Assembly: GCF_025452235.1 (NCBI RefSeq)
Contig: NZ_CP104965.1
Span: 1,980,501-2,044,500, forward strand
Reading direction: 5' to 3'
Source: Devosia neptuniae
Lineage (GTDB): Bacteria > Pseudomonadota > Alphaproteobacteria > Rhizobiales > Devosiaceae
Length of the DNA stretch: 64,000 bases
Part shown: piece after piece, positions 54,268-63,492 of the stretch
How the letters are laid out: every line of letters starts with the position of its first letter
Position numbering within the stretch: position 1 is the first letter of the stretch
Translations under genes and position numbers: made by a program
The notes under the pieces: model-generated
What the model saw: only the letters and a program-made list of their open reading frames with translations
What the model was told of the DNA's origin: nothing
Database searches by the model: none

Positions 54268-54999
54268 ATGAACAAGCTCATCGCTGCGGTCATGGTGGCT
54301 GGAGCCGCTGTTGTGGCTGCCCCGGCACTGGCCGCGGATATGCCTTATTATCCGCCGGTCATCGACGTTCCTGACGTGGACTATGGCGTCCAGGGCGCCT
54401 TCTACCTGCGCGGCAGCGCCGGTGGGAACGGGCTGTGGGCCAAGGAAGTCAGCCATCCCAGCGGCGTCCCGGACACGGTATTCGCCACCGACGATTGGGG
54501 CTTCGGCTACTCGGTCGGCGCGGGCGTCGGCTATGAAACCGGCACCGGCCTGCGCTTCGACGTGACTGCCGACTATCTCGCCAATGATGAGCTGTCGACC
54601 ACCATTTCCGGCTCGGCCAATATCGCCAATGGCCAGCACAAGCTGGAACTGCGCTCCACCATCCTGCTCGCCAACGCCTATTATGACTTCGGTCTGGGCG
54701 GCGGCGGTTATGGCGCAGCCGGCGGCGCCTTCGGCTATGTCGGCGCCGGCGCCGGTGTGGCACTCAACAACGTGATCAGCCACGGTCCGGGCCTGCCCGA
54801 TACGCGGGGCGACAATACCAGCTTCGCAGCTGCCGGCATGGTCGGCGTCGGCTACGATTTCGGTCAGGTCGTTGCCGATATCGGCTACCGCGCGCTCTAC
54901 ATCAATTCCGTCGAGAATGACGAGCCATTGCTGCCCTATAGCGTCGCCAATGTCTGGGCTCATGAAGTGCGCGGCACGGTTCGTTACCGCTTCAACTAA
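54268..54999 (+). CDS. Outer-membrane beta-barrel protein (Omp25/RopB-like)
   Basis: A 243-residue protein with a Sec signal peptide (cleaved after ALAAD, about residue 22), followed by alternating beta strands rich in Gly, Tyr and aromatic residues and a C-terminal Phe-Asn after VRYRF, as in OMP insertion signals. It resembles the Omp25/RopB family of Rhizobiales surface proteins. ATG 54268 follows AAGGA. It has its own strong terminator, and the AT-rich 130 nt before it probably hold its promoter. Confidence 0.85.
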   Translation: MNKLIAAVMVAGAAVVAAPALAADMPYYPPVIDVPDVDYGVQGAFYLRGSAGGNGLWAKEVSHPSGVPDTVFATDDWGFGYSVGAGVGYETGTGLRFDVTADYLANDELSTTISGSANIANGQHKLELRSTILLANAYYDFGLGGGGYGAAGGAFGYVGAGAGVALNNVISHGPGLPDTRGDNTSFAAAGMVGVGYDFGQVVADIGYRALYINSVENDEPLLPYSVANVWAHEVRGTVRYRFN

Positions 55000-55026
55000 G
55001 CGTCCCTTTGCACCGACAGAAGTCAG

Positions 55027-55054
55027 ATCGGCACCTTCGGGTGCCGATTTTTTT
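55027..55054 (+). terminator. Rho-independent terminator of the beta-barrel gene
   Basis: ATCGGCACC (55027-55035) and GGTGCCGAT (55040-55048) form a perfect 9-bp stem with a TTCG tetraloop, followed by six T. This is the strongest terminator in the window. Confidence 0.95.
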
Positions 55055-55103
55055 ACCCTCTGCGCCAGAATCGCCCCTACCATGAGCGCGGCAGGAGGAC
55101 GCG

Positions 55104-56081
55104 ATGAAGGTTTTGGTGATTGGTGCGGCGGGCATGGTGGGCCGCAAGTTGACGGCGGCGCTGCTGGCGGCGGGACAGGTGGGTGGTCAGCCGATAGAGA
55201 GCCTCATGCTGGCCGACATCGTCGCGCCGGAAACGCCGGCTGCGTCGCTTCCGATCGACACCATCGCCACCGATCTGTCCGAGCCCGGCAGCGCTGCGTC
55301 CCTGCTACAGGCCCGGCCCGACCTGATCTTCCATCTGGCAGCCATTGTCTCAGGTGAGGCGGAAGCCGATTTCGAAAAAGGCTACCGCATCAATCTCGAT
55401 GGCACGCGGCATCTGTTCGAAGCTATCCGGCTCAGCGCGCAACTCTATCGTCCGCGTGTGGTGTTTACTTCTTCCATCGCCGTTTTTGGCGAGCCACTTC
55501 CGGCCGTGATCGGGGACAGCCAGGACCATACTCCGCTCACCAGTTACGGCACCCAGAAGGCGATTTGCGAACTGCTGCTGGCCGACTATTCCCGTCGCGG
55601 CTTTCTCGATGGCGTGGGCATTCGTCTGCCCACCATCGCCGTCCGGCCCGGTAAGCCCAACAAGGCCGCCTCCGGTTTCTTCTCCGGCATTATCCGCGAG
55701 CCGCTGGCGGGCATGGAAGCCATCCTGCCGGTCGATGACAGCGTGCGCCATTGGTTCGCCAGTCCGCGGGCGGCGGTGGGTTTCCTGCTGCATGCCGCGC
55801 AGATGGATACCGCGCCCTTGGGGCAGCGGCGCAATCTGACCATGCCGGGCTTGTCGGTGACAGTGGCCGAACAGATCGCGGCGCTGCGACGCGTGGCCGG
55901 TCCGGCGGCAACCCAGTTGATCCGCCGCCAGCCTGACGAAGTCATTGCCAAAATCGTCGCCGGCTGGCCCCAAGCCTTTGATGCCCAACGCGCCTCGGCG
56001 CTGGGCTTCCGTGCCGAAACCAGCTTTGACGAAATCATCCGCATCCACATCGAAGACGAGTTGCCGCCGGTCCAACCCTAA
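55104..56081 (+). CDS. denD: D-erythronate dehydrogenase-like NAD-dependent SDR
   Basis: A 325-residue extended short-chain dehydrogenase: NAD motif GAAGMVGRKL, catalytic Ser-Ser and Tyr-x-x-x-Lys in FTSSIAVFGE and SYGTQKAICE. IRLPTIAVRPGKPNKAASGF is a segment I associate with DenD, which oxidises D-erythronate to 2-dehydro-D-erythronate. The usual partners DenX/OtnK are missing nearby, so the substrate is not certain. It is 94 nt upstream of the LacI gene. Confidence 0.8.
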   Translation: MKVLVIGAAGMVGRKLTAALLAAGQVGGQPIESLMLADIVAPETPAASLPIDTIATDLSEPGSAASLLQARPDLIFHLAAIVSGEAEADFEKGYRINLDGTRHLFEAIRLSAQLYRPRVVFTSSIAVFGEPLPAVIGDSQDHTPLTSYGTQKAICELLLADYSRRGFLDGVGIRLPTIAVRPGKPNKAASGFFSGIIREPLAGMEAILPVDDSVRHWFASPRAAVGFLLHAAQMDTAPLGQRRNLTMPGLSVTVAEQIAALRRVAGPAATQLIRRQPDEVIAKIVAGWPQAFDAQRASALGFRAETSFDEIIRIHIEDELPPVQP

Positions 56082-56127
56082 TTGGCGCGAGCTGCATTTG
56101 TCGATTGACGGCTGACGGTCGAAATGA

Positions 56128-56159
56128 GAAAACGTTTGCGCAAATGAGCAAACGTTTGC
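56128..56159. promoter_or_regulatory. Two LacI-type operators
   Basis: GCAAACGTTTGC at 56148-56159 is a perfect 12-bp palindrome, and GAAAACGTTTGC at 56128-56139 is a near copy with its centre exactly 20 bp away, so both face the same side of the DNA. Such sites (AACGTT core) are typical of LacI-family regulators. They lie 16 nt before the regulator's start, which suggests autoregulation. Confidence 0.8.
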
Positions 56160-56175
56160 GCAGCCGGAGGCTATC

Positions 56176-57177
56176 GTGTCGGAGCCGGTCAAAACTATCG
56201 AGCGGACGCGAATTTATGACGTGGCTGCTGCCGCGGGCGTCAGCGTTGCTACGGCCTCGCGGGCGCTGAACGATACCGGCCGCATGACCGAGCAAACCCG
56301 CGAGCGGGTCAAACAGGTTGCAGCCCAGCTCGGCTTTCGCCCCAATACCATGGCGCGAGGCCTGCTCGGCAAGCGCAGCTTCACCATTGGCCTATTGACC
56401 AACGACACCTATGGCCGCTTCACGCTGCCGCTGATGGCCGGCGTGTCCGAAGCCCTGGTCGACCGGGGCGTCTCGGTTTTCCTCTGCACCATCGAGGATG
56501 ATGCGGCGCTGGCCAAGGTGCATGTCGATGCACTGCTCGACAAACAGGTCGATGGCATTATCGCTTCCGGCCGGCGGGTCGATCGGCGCTTGCCGGTCGA
56601 TTTGAGCAATCTGCCCGTGCCCGTCGTCTATGCCTTTACCGAGGGCCCGGACGATAGCGTGACCTTCATATCCGATGATGAACAGGGCTCGCGCGAGGCG
56701 GTGCAATGGCTGGTCAGCCGTGGCCGCCGCCGCATCGTCCACATTACCGGGCCGGAAAGCTTCGCCTCGGTACAGGTGCGGGCCCAGGCCTATCGCACCG
56801 TGGTCGGCGAACAGGCCGAAATCCACCACGGCGAATGGAGCGAGGCCTGGGGGCATGAGGCGGTGGCCCGGCTCTGGAGTGGCGCAGATACCCCGCCCGA
56901 CGGTATTTTTTGTGGCAATGACCAGATTGCCCGCGGCGTGGTCGATGCCTTGCGTGAACGCGGCGTCACGGTGCCCGATGACGTCTCCGTCGTTGGCTTC
57001 GACAATTGGGAAATCGTCGCCGCAGCAACGCGGCCGCCTCTCACCAGTGTGGATATGAACCTGCGGGAACTTGGCCGCGAGGCCGGCCTGACCATTCTGG
57101 CGCTGGCCGAGGGCAAGGAGGTCGCGCCCGGAATCCGGCGCTTGCCGTGCCAATTGGTGCTGCGCCAGTCAGGCTGA
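56176..57177 (+). CDS. LacI-family transcriptional regulator
   Basis: A 333-residue regulator. N-terminal HTH RIYDVAAAAGVSVATASRALN plus hinge, and a periplasmic-binding-like sensor domain with GLLTNDTYGRFTLPLMAGV and GIFCGNDQIARG. GTG start at 56176 after GGAGG. Its likely target is the GH127 gene downstream (61 nt away, same strand) and itself; the ligand is probably an arabinose-type sugar, by inference from the neighbour. Confidence 0.9.
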   Translation: MSEPVKTIERTRIYDVAAAAGVSVATASRALNDTGRMTEQTRERVKQVAAQLGFRPNTMARGLLGKRSFTIGLLTNDTYGRFTLPLMAGVSEALVDRGVSVFLCTIEDDAALAKVHVDALLDKQVDGIIASGRRVDRRLPVDLSNLPVPVVYAFTEGPDDSVTFISDDEQGSREAVQWLVSRGRRRIVHITGPESFASVQVRAQAYRTVVGEQAEIHHGEWSEAWGHEAVARLWSGADTPPDGIFCGNDQIARGVVDALRERGVTVPDDVSVVGFDNWEIVAAATRPPLTSVDMNLRELGREAGLTILALAEGKEVAPGIRRLPCQLVLRQSG

Positions 57178-57237
57178 GGCAATGCCACAGGCGCCGGCCC
57201 GGCGCCTACCACTTGATCAACCATCGGAAAGCTCAAA

Positions 57238-59154
57238 ATGTCTGCTGCTCAAGATCGTCAATTCCGCCCGCTGCCCGTGCCCAGCGTCGACGTCTCCGGC
57301 TTTTGGGGCGATTGGCAGGATGCGGTATGCGATCATACCGCCGCCACCTTGCTCGACCGCTGCGTCGAAGCCCGCATGCTCGAACAGATCGATATCGGCG
57401 TGCCCAGCCCGGGCGTCGTTATCCCGTTTATCGGCTGGCTCGGTTCGGCCCAGATGTTCTGGGACAGCGACCTGGGCAAATCGATCGAGACCATCGCCTA
57501 TTCGCTTTACCGCAAGCCCAATCCGGAACTCGAGGCGCGGGCCGACGCCATTATCGACCTCTATGAGAAGCTGCAGGAGCCGGACGGCTATCTCAATTCC
57601 TTCTTCCAGCGCATCAAGCCGGAATGGAAATGGACCAATCTGCGCGATTTCCACGAGCTTTATTGCGCCGGCCACATGATCGAGGGCGCCGTCGCCTATT
57701 ACCAAGCCACCGGCAAGCGCAAATTCCTCGATATCATGTGCCGCATGGCCGATCACCTGGTAGCCCGCTTCGGCAAGGGGCCGGGCCAGGTTCCCGGCTA
57801 TTGCGGCCATGAGGAAATCGAGCTGGCGCTGGTGCGGCTCGCCCGCGTCACTGGCGAGCAGAAATATATGGACCTCGCCAAATTCTTCATCGACGAGCGC
57901 GGCCAGAATCCCAATTTCTTCATCGAGGAAGCCATCCGTGAGGGGCGCAACACCAAGAGCGCGCAGCACGATACGCTGGGTTACAATCAGTCCCATCTGC
58001 CGGTGCGAGAGCAGAAAAAGGTGGTCGGCCACGCTGTGCGCGCCATGTATCTCTATTCGGGCATGGCCGATATCGCGACCGAATATAACGACGACAGCCT
58101 CACCGACGCCCTCGAAATTCTGTGGGACGATCTGACCGGCAAGCAGATGTATGTCACCGGCGGCATCGGCCCGGCGGCCTCAAACGAGGGCTTCACCGAT
58201 TATTACGACCTGCCCAATGACACCGCCTATGCCGAGACCTGCGCCTCGGTGGGCCTGGTGTTCTGGGCCAATCGCATGCTGGGGCGCGGTCCCGACCGGC
58301 GCTATGCCGATATCATGGAACAGGCGCTCTACAATGGCGCCATCGCCGGCCTGTCGCGCGATGGCAAGACGTTCTTTTATGAAAACCCGCTCGAAAGCAT
58401 CGGCAAGCATCATCGCTGGACCTGGCATACCTGCCCCTGCTGCCCGCCTAATATCGCGCGGCTGGTCGCCTCGATCGGCTCCTACATGTATGGCGTGGCC
58501 AAGGACGAGGTGGCGGTGCATCTCTATGGCGAAAGCACTGCACGGCTGGAGCTTGGCAACGGCGCCAAGGTCACGCTGAGCCAGCAGACCCAATATCCCT
58601 GGGATGGCGCCATCGGCCTCACCATCGGCGTCGATCAGCCGACCCAATTCGCCCTGTCACTGCGCATTCCGGCCTGGGCCAAGGGCGCGACATTGGCCGT
58701 CAACGGGGAAAGCATCGATCTCGGTGCTATCACCGAAAAAGGCTACGCCCGGGTCGAGCGACTGTGGAATCCGGGTGACGTCGTGGCATTGAACCTACCA
58801 TTGGTGCCGCGTGCGCTGCGGGCCAATGGCAAGGTGCGGCAGGATGCCGGCCGTGTGGCGGTGATGCGCGGACCGCTGGTCTATTGCCTGGAAGGCACCG
58901 ACAACCCGGTGGGGCTCAATTCGATCCTGTTGGGTGATGGTCTTGGCCGCTCGCAAACGGCGGTCATTCCCGATCTCAACCGGGCCATCGCGATCGATCT
59001 GCCGGTGCTGCGCGAGGTGATTGCCAGCGACGAGCTTTATACCGAGCAGACGCCCGACATTGTGGCCGATACCGCCCGATTGGTGCCCTACCATCTGTGG
59101 GACAATCGGGCGCCGGGCGACATGCTGGTCTGGCTGCGGGCGCAGCGCGGTTGA
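57238..59154 (+). CDS. GH127 beta-L-arabinofuranosidase-like enzyme
   Basis: A 638-residue cytoplasmic glycosidase with an (alpha/alpha)6 barrel and C-terminal beta domains. The metal and catalytic residues match the HypBA1 pattern: Glu333 and Cys335 in YAETCASVG, and Cys401-Cys402 in WHTCPCCPPNIARL. A Cys serves as nucleophile in this family and a Zn ion is held by three Cys and one Glu. It would release L-arabinose from beta-arabinofuranosides of plant cell wall glycoproteins. No sugar transporter is adjacent. Confidence 0.9.
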   Translation: MSAAQDRQFRPLPVPSVDVSGFWGDWQDAVCDHTAATLLDRCVEARMLEQIDIGVPSPGVVIPFIGWLGSAQMFWDSDLGKSIETIAYSLYRKPNPELEARADAIIDLYEKLQEPDGYLNSFFQRIKPEWKWTNLRDFHELYCAGHMIEGAVAYYQATGKRKFLDIMCRMADHLVARFGKGPGQVPGYCGHEEIELALVRLARVTGEQKYMDLAKFFIDERGQNPNFFIEEAIREGRNTKSAQHDTLGYNQSHLPVREQKKVVGHAVRAMYLYSGMADIATEYNDDSLTDALEILWDDLTGKQMYVTGGIGPAASNEGFTDYYDLPNDTAYAETCASVGLVFWANRMLGRGPDRRYADIMEQALYNGAIAGLSRDGKTFFYENPLESIGKHHRWTWHTCPCCPPNIARLVASIGSYMYGVAKDEVAVHLYGESTARLELGNGAKVTLSQQTQYPWDGAIGLTIGVDQPTQFALSLRIPAWAKGATLAVNGESIDLGAITEKGYARVERLWNPGDVVALNLPLVPRALRANGKVRQDAGRVAVMRGPLVYCLEGTDNPVGLNSILLGDGLGRSQTAVIPDLNRAIAIDLPVLREVIASDELYTEQTPDIVADTARLVPYHLWDNRAPGDMLVWLRAQRG

Positions 59155-59165
59155 ATATGCATCGA

Positions 59166-59190
59166 GGCCGGCAGCGGAATGCTGCCGGCC
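59166..59190. terminator. Bidirectional hairpin between convergent genes
   Basis: GGCCGGCAGC (59166-59175) and GCTGCCGGCC (59181-59190) form a perfect 10-bp stem with a 5-nt loop between the GH127 gene and the convergent MFS gene. It lacks long T-runs on either side but is well placed to end both transcripts. Confidence 0.7.
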
Positions 59191-59200
59191 ACCGGCGCTT

Positions 59201-60394
59201 TTAGCTGCGCGGCTGCAGTATGGCCAGCACCAGGGTCAGCGCGGACAGAACCGCGGCCAGGGTGAGCGGGCCGGCAACCGACAGGCCATCCACGATATAG
59301 CCGCCGACCACGGCGCCGACGGCGATGGCGACCTGGAAGCAGACCACCATGAGGCTGCCGGACGCCTCAAGGGCATCCAATGCGGCACGCGACAGATTGG
59401 TCTGCAACACGATGGGCGCCGTGCCGAAGGCAAAGCCCCAGAGGGCAACGAAGCCGAAAGCGGTACCGGTATGGCTGCCCCACAGCACCAGAGCCAAGGC
59501 GGCAATGCCCAGCGTCGTGCCGGTCGTGGCCAAAGCCGCGCGGATATTGGTGTCGGCCATGCGGCCGCCGGCAATATTGCCGATAACGCTGGCAACGCCA
59601 TAGCCGAGCAGGGCCCAGGCGACGGCGCTGGCCGGCAATTGGGTAACCTGTTCGAGGAAGGGACGCACATAGACAAAGCCGGCGAAATGGCCGGTGACCA
59701 GCAGCAGCACGGCGAGCATGCCCAGCTGAATGCCGCGGCGGCCCATCAGGCGGAACACGTCGCCAAGCCGGGTGCCTTCGCCCGCGGGCAGGCTGGGCAG
59801 GCTGACCAATTGCAGCAACATGGCGATGGCCGCCGCGCCGGCCGTTGCGGCCATGGCGGTGCGCCAGCCGATCCAGTCGCTGAGTAGGGCGCCGATCGAG
59901 GGGGCAGCGATGGTAGCCAGCGACACACCGACAAAGATGATGGACATGCCCCGGCCCAGCGAATTGACGCCGACCAGCCGGGCGACGACCGCAGCCGACA
60001 GCGACCAGAGGCCGCTCAGCGCAATGCCCAGCCCGGCGCGACCGAGCAGCAGCAGCCAGAAATCGGTGGCCATAGCGGCCAGGATATTGGAGGCGATGGC
60101 CAGGGCACTGAGCCCGACCAGCACCGTCTTGCGGTTGAGCTTGCCGATGGCGGAATTGGCAAACAGTGCCGCGACGGCGCCGACGCTGGCCGTGGCAGTG
60201 ACGACCTGGCCTGCGGTGCCTTCGCTGATGCCCAGATCGGCGGCCATCGGGGTCAAAAGGCCGGCTGGCAGGAATTCGGCGGAGACCAGCGCAAAGGTCG
60301 CGGCGGCCATGGAAACCACGGCCAGCCAGGTGCTGGTGCTCCAGCGGCTTGGCGCGGAGGCGACGCCGTCCAGAGGGATACTTGTGTCGGTCAT
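59201..60394 (-). CDS. MFS exporter (DHA1 family, sugar-efflux type)
   Basis: A 397-residue transporter with twelve helices and the DHA1 pattern: FALVSAEFLPAGLLTPMAADLG in helix 1, the loop NSAIGKLNRKTVL and LLGRAGLGIALSGLW in helix 4. It resembles YdhP/YdeA-type arabinose and drug exporters. The AraC-type regulator upstream, 60 nt away on the same strand, may control it. Confidence 0.85.
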   Translation of the reverse strand: MTDTSIPLDGVASAPSRWSTSTWLAVVSMAAATFALVSAEFLPAGLLTPMAADLGISEGTAGQVVTATASVGAVAALFANSAIGKLNRKTVLVGLSALAIASNILAAMATDFWLLLLGRAGLGIALSGLWSLSAAVVARLVGVNSLGRGMSIIFVGVSLATIAAPSIGALLSDWIGWRTAMAATAGAAAIAMLLQLVSLPSLPAGEGTRLGDVFRLMGRRGIQLGMLAVLLLVTGHFAGFVYVRPFLEQVTQLPASAVAWALLGYGVASVIGNIAGGRMADTNIRAALATTGTTLGIAALALVLWGSHTGTAFGFVALWGFAFGTAPIVLQTNLSRAALDALEASGSLMVVCFQVAIAVGAVVGGYIVDGLSVAGPLTLAAVLSALTLVLAILQPRS

Positions 60395-60454
60395 AGAAGA
60401 GTCTCCAGAATTTGGAGGAACTTCATAGACGAGGCCGGCCGGACGATATGTGTC

Positions 60455-61444
60455 CTAAAATCCGAATTCCATGTCCGTTTGTCTGGAAAGCTCCCGCCGG
60501 ACCGCGCCAGGCGAAGCGCCGGTGGTGCGCTTGAAGGCGCGGGCAAACGAGGCTTCCGATTCATAGCCCAGGCGGATGGCGACTTCGGCAACGGTCAGGC
60601 TGCCCTGGCCGAGCCATTCCTGGCCCAGTTGCATGCGCCAGCGCGTCAGGTAATGGGCGGCGCCTTCGCCCACCAATGCACTGAAGCGCTCTGCAAATAC
60701 GGAACGGGACTGCCCGGCGACAGCGGCCAGGCTTTCCACCGTCCAGCCGCGGCCGGGGTCGCGATGCATGGCGGCCAGCGCCCGGCCCACATGCACGTCG
60801 CGGATGGCCGCGAGCCAGCCCGTGGTGGAGGAACTGGTGCAATCGACCCAGCAGCGGATCAGCCTTGCGGTGAGCAGGTCCGCCATGCGCGACAGAATGG
60901 TGGCGCCGCCCATGCGGGGCTGGCCGGCTTCGGCCGTCATGGCCGCGAGCAGGGGCGCAACCAGCGGGTCCTTGGCGGCGACATCGCAGCCGCGAATGAC
61001 GGTGGGCATCAAATTGAGCAGCGGATGGATCGCACGGGCGCCCAGCGCCATCGAGCCGCAAAACAGCGTGCTGGTTTCCCCGGTCCCCTCATGCAGCACT
61101 TCGCAGACATTGCCGCCAAAGGTCTTGACCTGGCAGGTCTTGATCGAGGTGCAGGGCACGTCCGGCGCGCTGGCGAGGCGATGCGCGATGCCTTGGGGCA
61201 AAAGCACGAGATCGCCATCGCGCAATTCCTGCCAGCCATGCTCCTCGGTATGCAGCCAGCACGGGCCCTTGCTCACGAAGTGGAAACGCAGCAGCGGCTG
61301 TTCAGAAAAGGTGATGCCCCAGGGATGGCGCAATTCGCAGCGGCCATAATTGACACCGCTCAAACGAAAATCCTGCAGAACTTCGCTCAAGGCGTCCATG
61401 GGGACGCTGGGAGACAGACTTGGTGCGGACGGATGATCAAGCAT
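60455..61444 (-). CDS. AraC-family regulator with cupin sensor
   Basis: A 329-residue regulator: an N-terminal AraC-binding/cupin domain (about 15-200) and a C-terminal double HTH with VAEVAIRLGYESEASFARAFKRT near the end, standard for AraC proteins. It lies directly upstream of the MFS exporter and is probably its activator or cotranscribed with it. The ligand is not known. Confidence 0.9.
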   Translation of the reverse strand: MLDHPSAPSLSPSVPMDALSEVLQDFRLSGVNYGRCELRHPWGITFSEQPLLRFHFVSKGPCWLHTEEHGWQELRDGDLVLLPQGIAHRLASAPDVPCTSIKTCQVKTFGGNVCEVLHEGTGETSTLFCGSMALGARAIHPLLNLMPTVIRGCDVAAKDPLVAPLLAAMTAEAGQPRMGGATILSRMADLLTARLIRCWVDCTSSSTTGWLAAIRDVHVGRALAAMHRDPGRGWTVESLAAVAGQSRSVFAERFSALVGEGAAHYLTRWRMQLGQEWLGQGSLTVAEVAIRLGYESEASFARAFKRTTGASPGAVRRELSRQTDMEFGF

Positions 61445-61514
61445 GGGGCCAGATTAGGCATTGATCGTCCCCAGGGCAAGGGATGGATTTCGAATGCTGG
61501 TATGCGTTGGCGCC

Positions 61515-61549
61515 GCGTCTGCCCTTGCAGCCAAGGAAAGGGCAGACGC
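61515..61549. terminator. Hairpin between MFS gene and AraC gene
   Basis: GCGTCTGCCCTT (61515-61526) pairs perfectly with AAGGGCAGACGC (61538-61549), 11-nt loop. It lies 9 nt beyond the stop of the minus-strand MFS gene at 61559. T-runs are short on either side. Confidence 0.7.
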
Positions 61550-61558
61550 TTTGCGGAC

Positions 61559-62773
61559 CTATTCCGCGGCTTGCGGGTGGGCGTCCGGGCAATCGGCATC
61601 GCCCGCCAAGGTTTTCTGCCCCAGCAGGATGGTGGCAAAGGCCAGCACGGCGGCGATGACCGAGACCCAGAAGCCGTTGGCGGGGCCGTATGTGTCGACC
61701 ACCCAACCGGTGAGGAAGGCGCCCAGCGCCATGCCGATGCCGATGCCGGTGACCACCCAGGTAATGCCCTCGGTGAGGATGGCCGCAGGAACGCGGCGCT
61801 CGACCAGCCCGAAAGCGGTGATGAAGGTGGGCGAGATGGCCACGCCGCTGGCAAAGATCGCCAAGGCCAGGAGCGGCACGGATTGCACGAAGAGCAATGG
61901 CACGGCGGTGATGGCCAGCACGGAGAGCGCGATAGCCAATTGCCGTTCCAGCGGCATTTTGAGATTGAGCGCGCCGATGATCAGCCCGACGACAAAGGAG
62001 CCGACGGCATAGACACCGATGACCAGGCTCGCCGCGCCGGGCTGGCCCCAGGCCTCGGTGATGGCCACGACACTGACTTCGGCGGTAGCGAAAATGGCGC
62101 CGACGAAGATCAAGGCCAGGGTGATGATCTGCACCGGCCGCTGCCAGATGGCGGAGGCGCCGGAGGTTTCGGCGCTGCTGCGCGTTCTGGGCTGGGTGGA
62201 GCGTTGCACGATGAAGGCGAAGCCCCCCACGGCCAGCAACAGCGTGCTGACCACGAGGCCCGCTTCGGGGAAGAGGGCGACACTGAGCCCCACCGAGAGC
62301 GAAGCGCCGGCGATATAAACCAATTCGTCAGCGGCGGATTCAAAGGCAAAGGCGGTGTTCAGCTCGGGCCGGTCGCGGAACAATTCGCTCCAGCGAGCGC
62401 GCAGCATGGCGGGAAAGCTGGGCATGACCGAAGCGCCAAAAGCTGCGGCAAACAGCGTCCAGGCCGGCCAGCCCTGATTGGCGGCGAAGATCAGCACGGC
62501 AAAGGCGATGATGGCAATGATCGTGGTGGGTGCCAGCACCCGAGCCTGGCCGAGCCGGTCGACCACGCGCGAGATCTGCGGCGCGAGCAGGGCATTGGTC
62601 AGTGCATAAGTCGCCGAGACGGCGCCAGCGAGCCAGTATTCGCCGTGGGTTTGGGACAGCATGGCGACAATGCCGATGGGTGCCATGGCGATGGGCATGC
62701 GGGCAAAAAAGCCGGCGCTGGCGAATGCCTTGGCCCCGGGGGCTTTGAATATCTCTGCATAGGGGTTCGACAT
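61559..62773 (-). CDS. MFS transporter
   Basis: A 404-residue membrane protein with about twelve helices. The loop after helix 2 reads ISRVVDRLGQARVL, a weak MFS signature, and the second half has GAFLTGWVVDTYGPANGF. The family is the YfcJ/YbfB-like group of putative exporters; substrate unknown. It is divergent from a TetR gene with three operator-like palindromes between them, so it is probably repressed by it. Confidence 0.85.
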   Translation of the reverse strand: MSNPYAEIFKAPGAKAFASAGFFARMPIAMAPIGIVAMLSQTHGEYWLAGAVSATYALTNALLAPQISRVVDRLGQARVLAPTTIIAIIAFAVLIFAANQGWPAWTLFAAAFGASVMPSFPAMLRARWSELFRDRPELNTAFAFESAADELVYIAGASLSVGLSVALFPEAGLVVSTLLLAVGGFAFIVQRSTQPRTRSSAETSGASAIWQRPVQIITLALIFVGAIFATAEVSVVAITEAWGQPGAASLVIGVYAVGSFVVGLIIGALNLKMPLERQLAIALSVLAITAVPLLFVQSVPLLALAIFASGVAISPTFITAFGLVERRVPAAILTEGITWVVTGIGIGMALGAFLTGWVVDTYGPANGFWVSVIAAVLAFATILLGQKTLAGDADCPDAHPQAAE

Positions 62774-62817
62774 TTGGGAACGTCCTCGACATTAATGAAA
62801 TGCCACAGCAGGTTTCA

Positions 62818-62885
62818 CATACGTGGCGTATGATAATTAGGTAGTCGCATACGAAACGTATGTCAATTGACATTCGAGGCGTATG
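62818..62885. promoter_or_regulatory. Three TetR-type operators with back-to-back -35 boxes
   Basis: CATACG-N3-CGTATG occurs perfectly at 62818-62832 and 62848-62862, and with one mismatch at 62871-62885. Between the last two, TGTCAATTGACA (62861-62872) is a perfect palindrome that gives one TTGACA box on each strand, for divergent transcription of the MFS and TetR genes. The TetR protein probably binds here. Confidence 0.8.
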
Positions 62886-62894
62886 TGAATAGGT

Positions 62895-63491
62895 ATGGCC
62901 ATGACCCGCAGAACCCGCAGCGAGATGATTGTCGAAACCCGTGCCAAGCTGATTGCCGCGGGCCGGCAAGCCTTTGCCACATTGGGCTATGCCGAGGCCT
63001 CAATGGACGATTTCACCGCGGCGGCGGGACTGACGCGCGGGGCGCTCTATCACCATTTCGGCGACAAGAAGGGGCTGTTCGAGGCCGTCGTGAACCAGAT
63101 CGACGGGGAAATGAACGAACGGCTGAAGGAGCGCGCGGCCAAGGCGCCAAGCCGCTGGGAGAGCTTTGTCGAAGAGGGAATCGGCTATATCGAAATGGCG
63201 CTGGAGCCCGAGATCGGGCGCATCCTGCTGCGCGACGGCCCGGCCGTGCTGGGCGATCCGGCATCCTGGCCCAGCGCCAATGGCTGCATCATGACGATGA
63301 AAGCCAGCCTTGACGCCCTGCTGGCAGATGGCGTGATCCGCGACATCGATACCGAAGCCACCGCCCGCATGGTCACCGGCGCGTCATGCTATGCGGCGCA
63401 ATGGATCGCCAATGCGGACGACCCGGTGGCGATTTCCAAACGCGCGACCGAAGCCTATCGCCAATTGATCGAGGGCCTATTGCGGCCCTGA
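62895..63491 (+). CDS. TetR-family repressor
   Basis: A 198-residue TetR protein. The HTH is in MDDFTAAAGLTRGALYHHFGDKKGLF, close to the TetR consensus; the C-terminal ligand domain ends in EAYRQLIEGL. No Shine-Dalgarno sequence precedes either ATG (62895 or 62901). A -10-like TAGGTA at 62890-62895 lies 17 nt after TTGACA and would start RNA near 62901, so translation may be leaderless from the second ATG. It likely controls itself and the divergent MFS gene. Confidence 0.9.
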   Translation: MAMTRRTRSEMIVETRAKLIAAGRQAFATLGYAEASMDDFTAAAGLTRGALYHHFGDKKGLFEAVVNQIDGEMNERLKERAAKAPSRWESFVEEGIGYIEMALEPEIGRILLRDGPAVLGDPASWPSANGCIMTMKASLDALLADGVIRDIDTEATARMVTGASCYAAQWIANADDPVAISKRATEAYRQLIEGLLRP

Positions 63492-63492
63492 G

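Noticed and set aside
60479-62833. Open plus-strand frame of 784 codons across the AraC and MFS genes
   Set aside because: It is antisense to two well-supported genes. Its composition (Gly, Gln, Arg, His, Asp) is that of a shadow frame in GC-rich DNA, without any domain.
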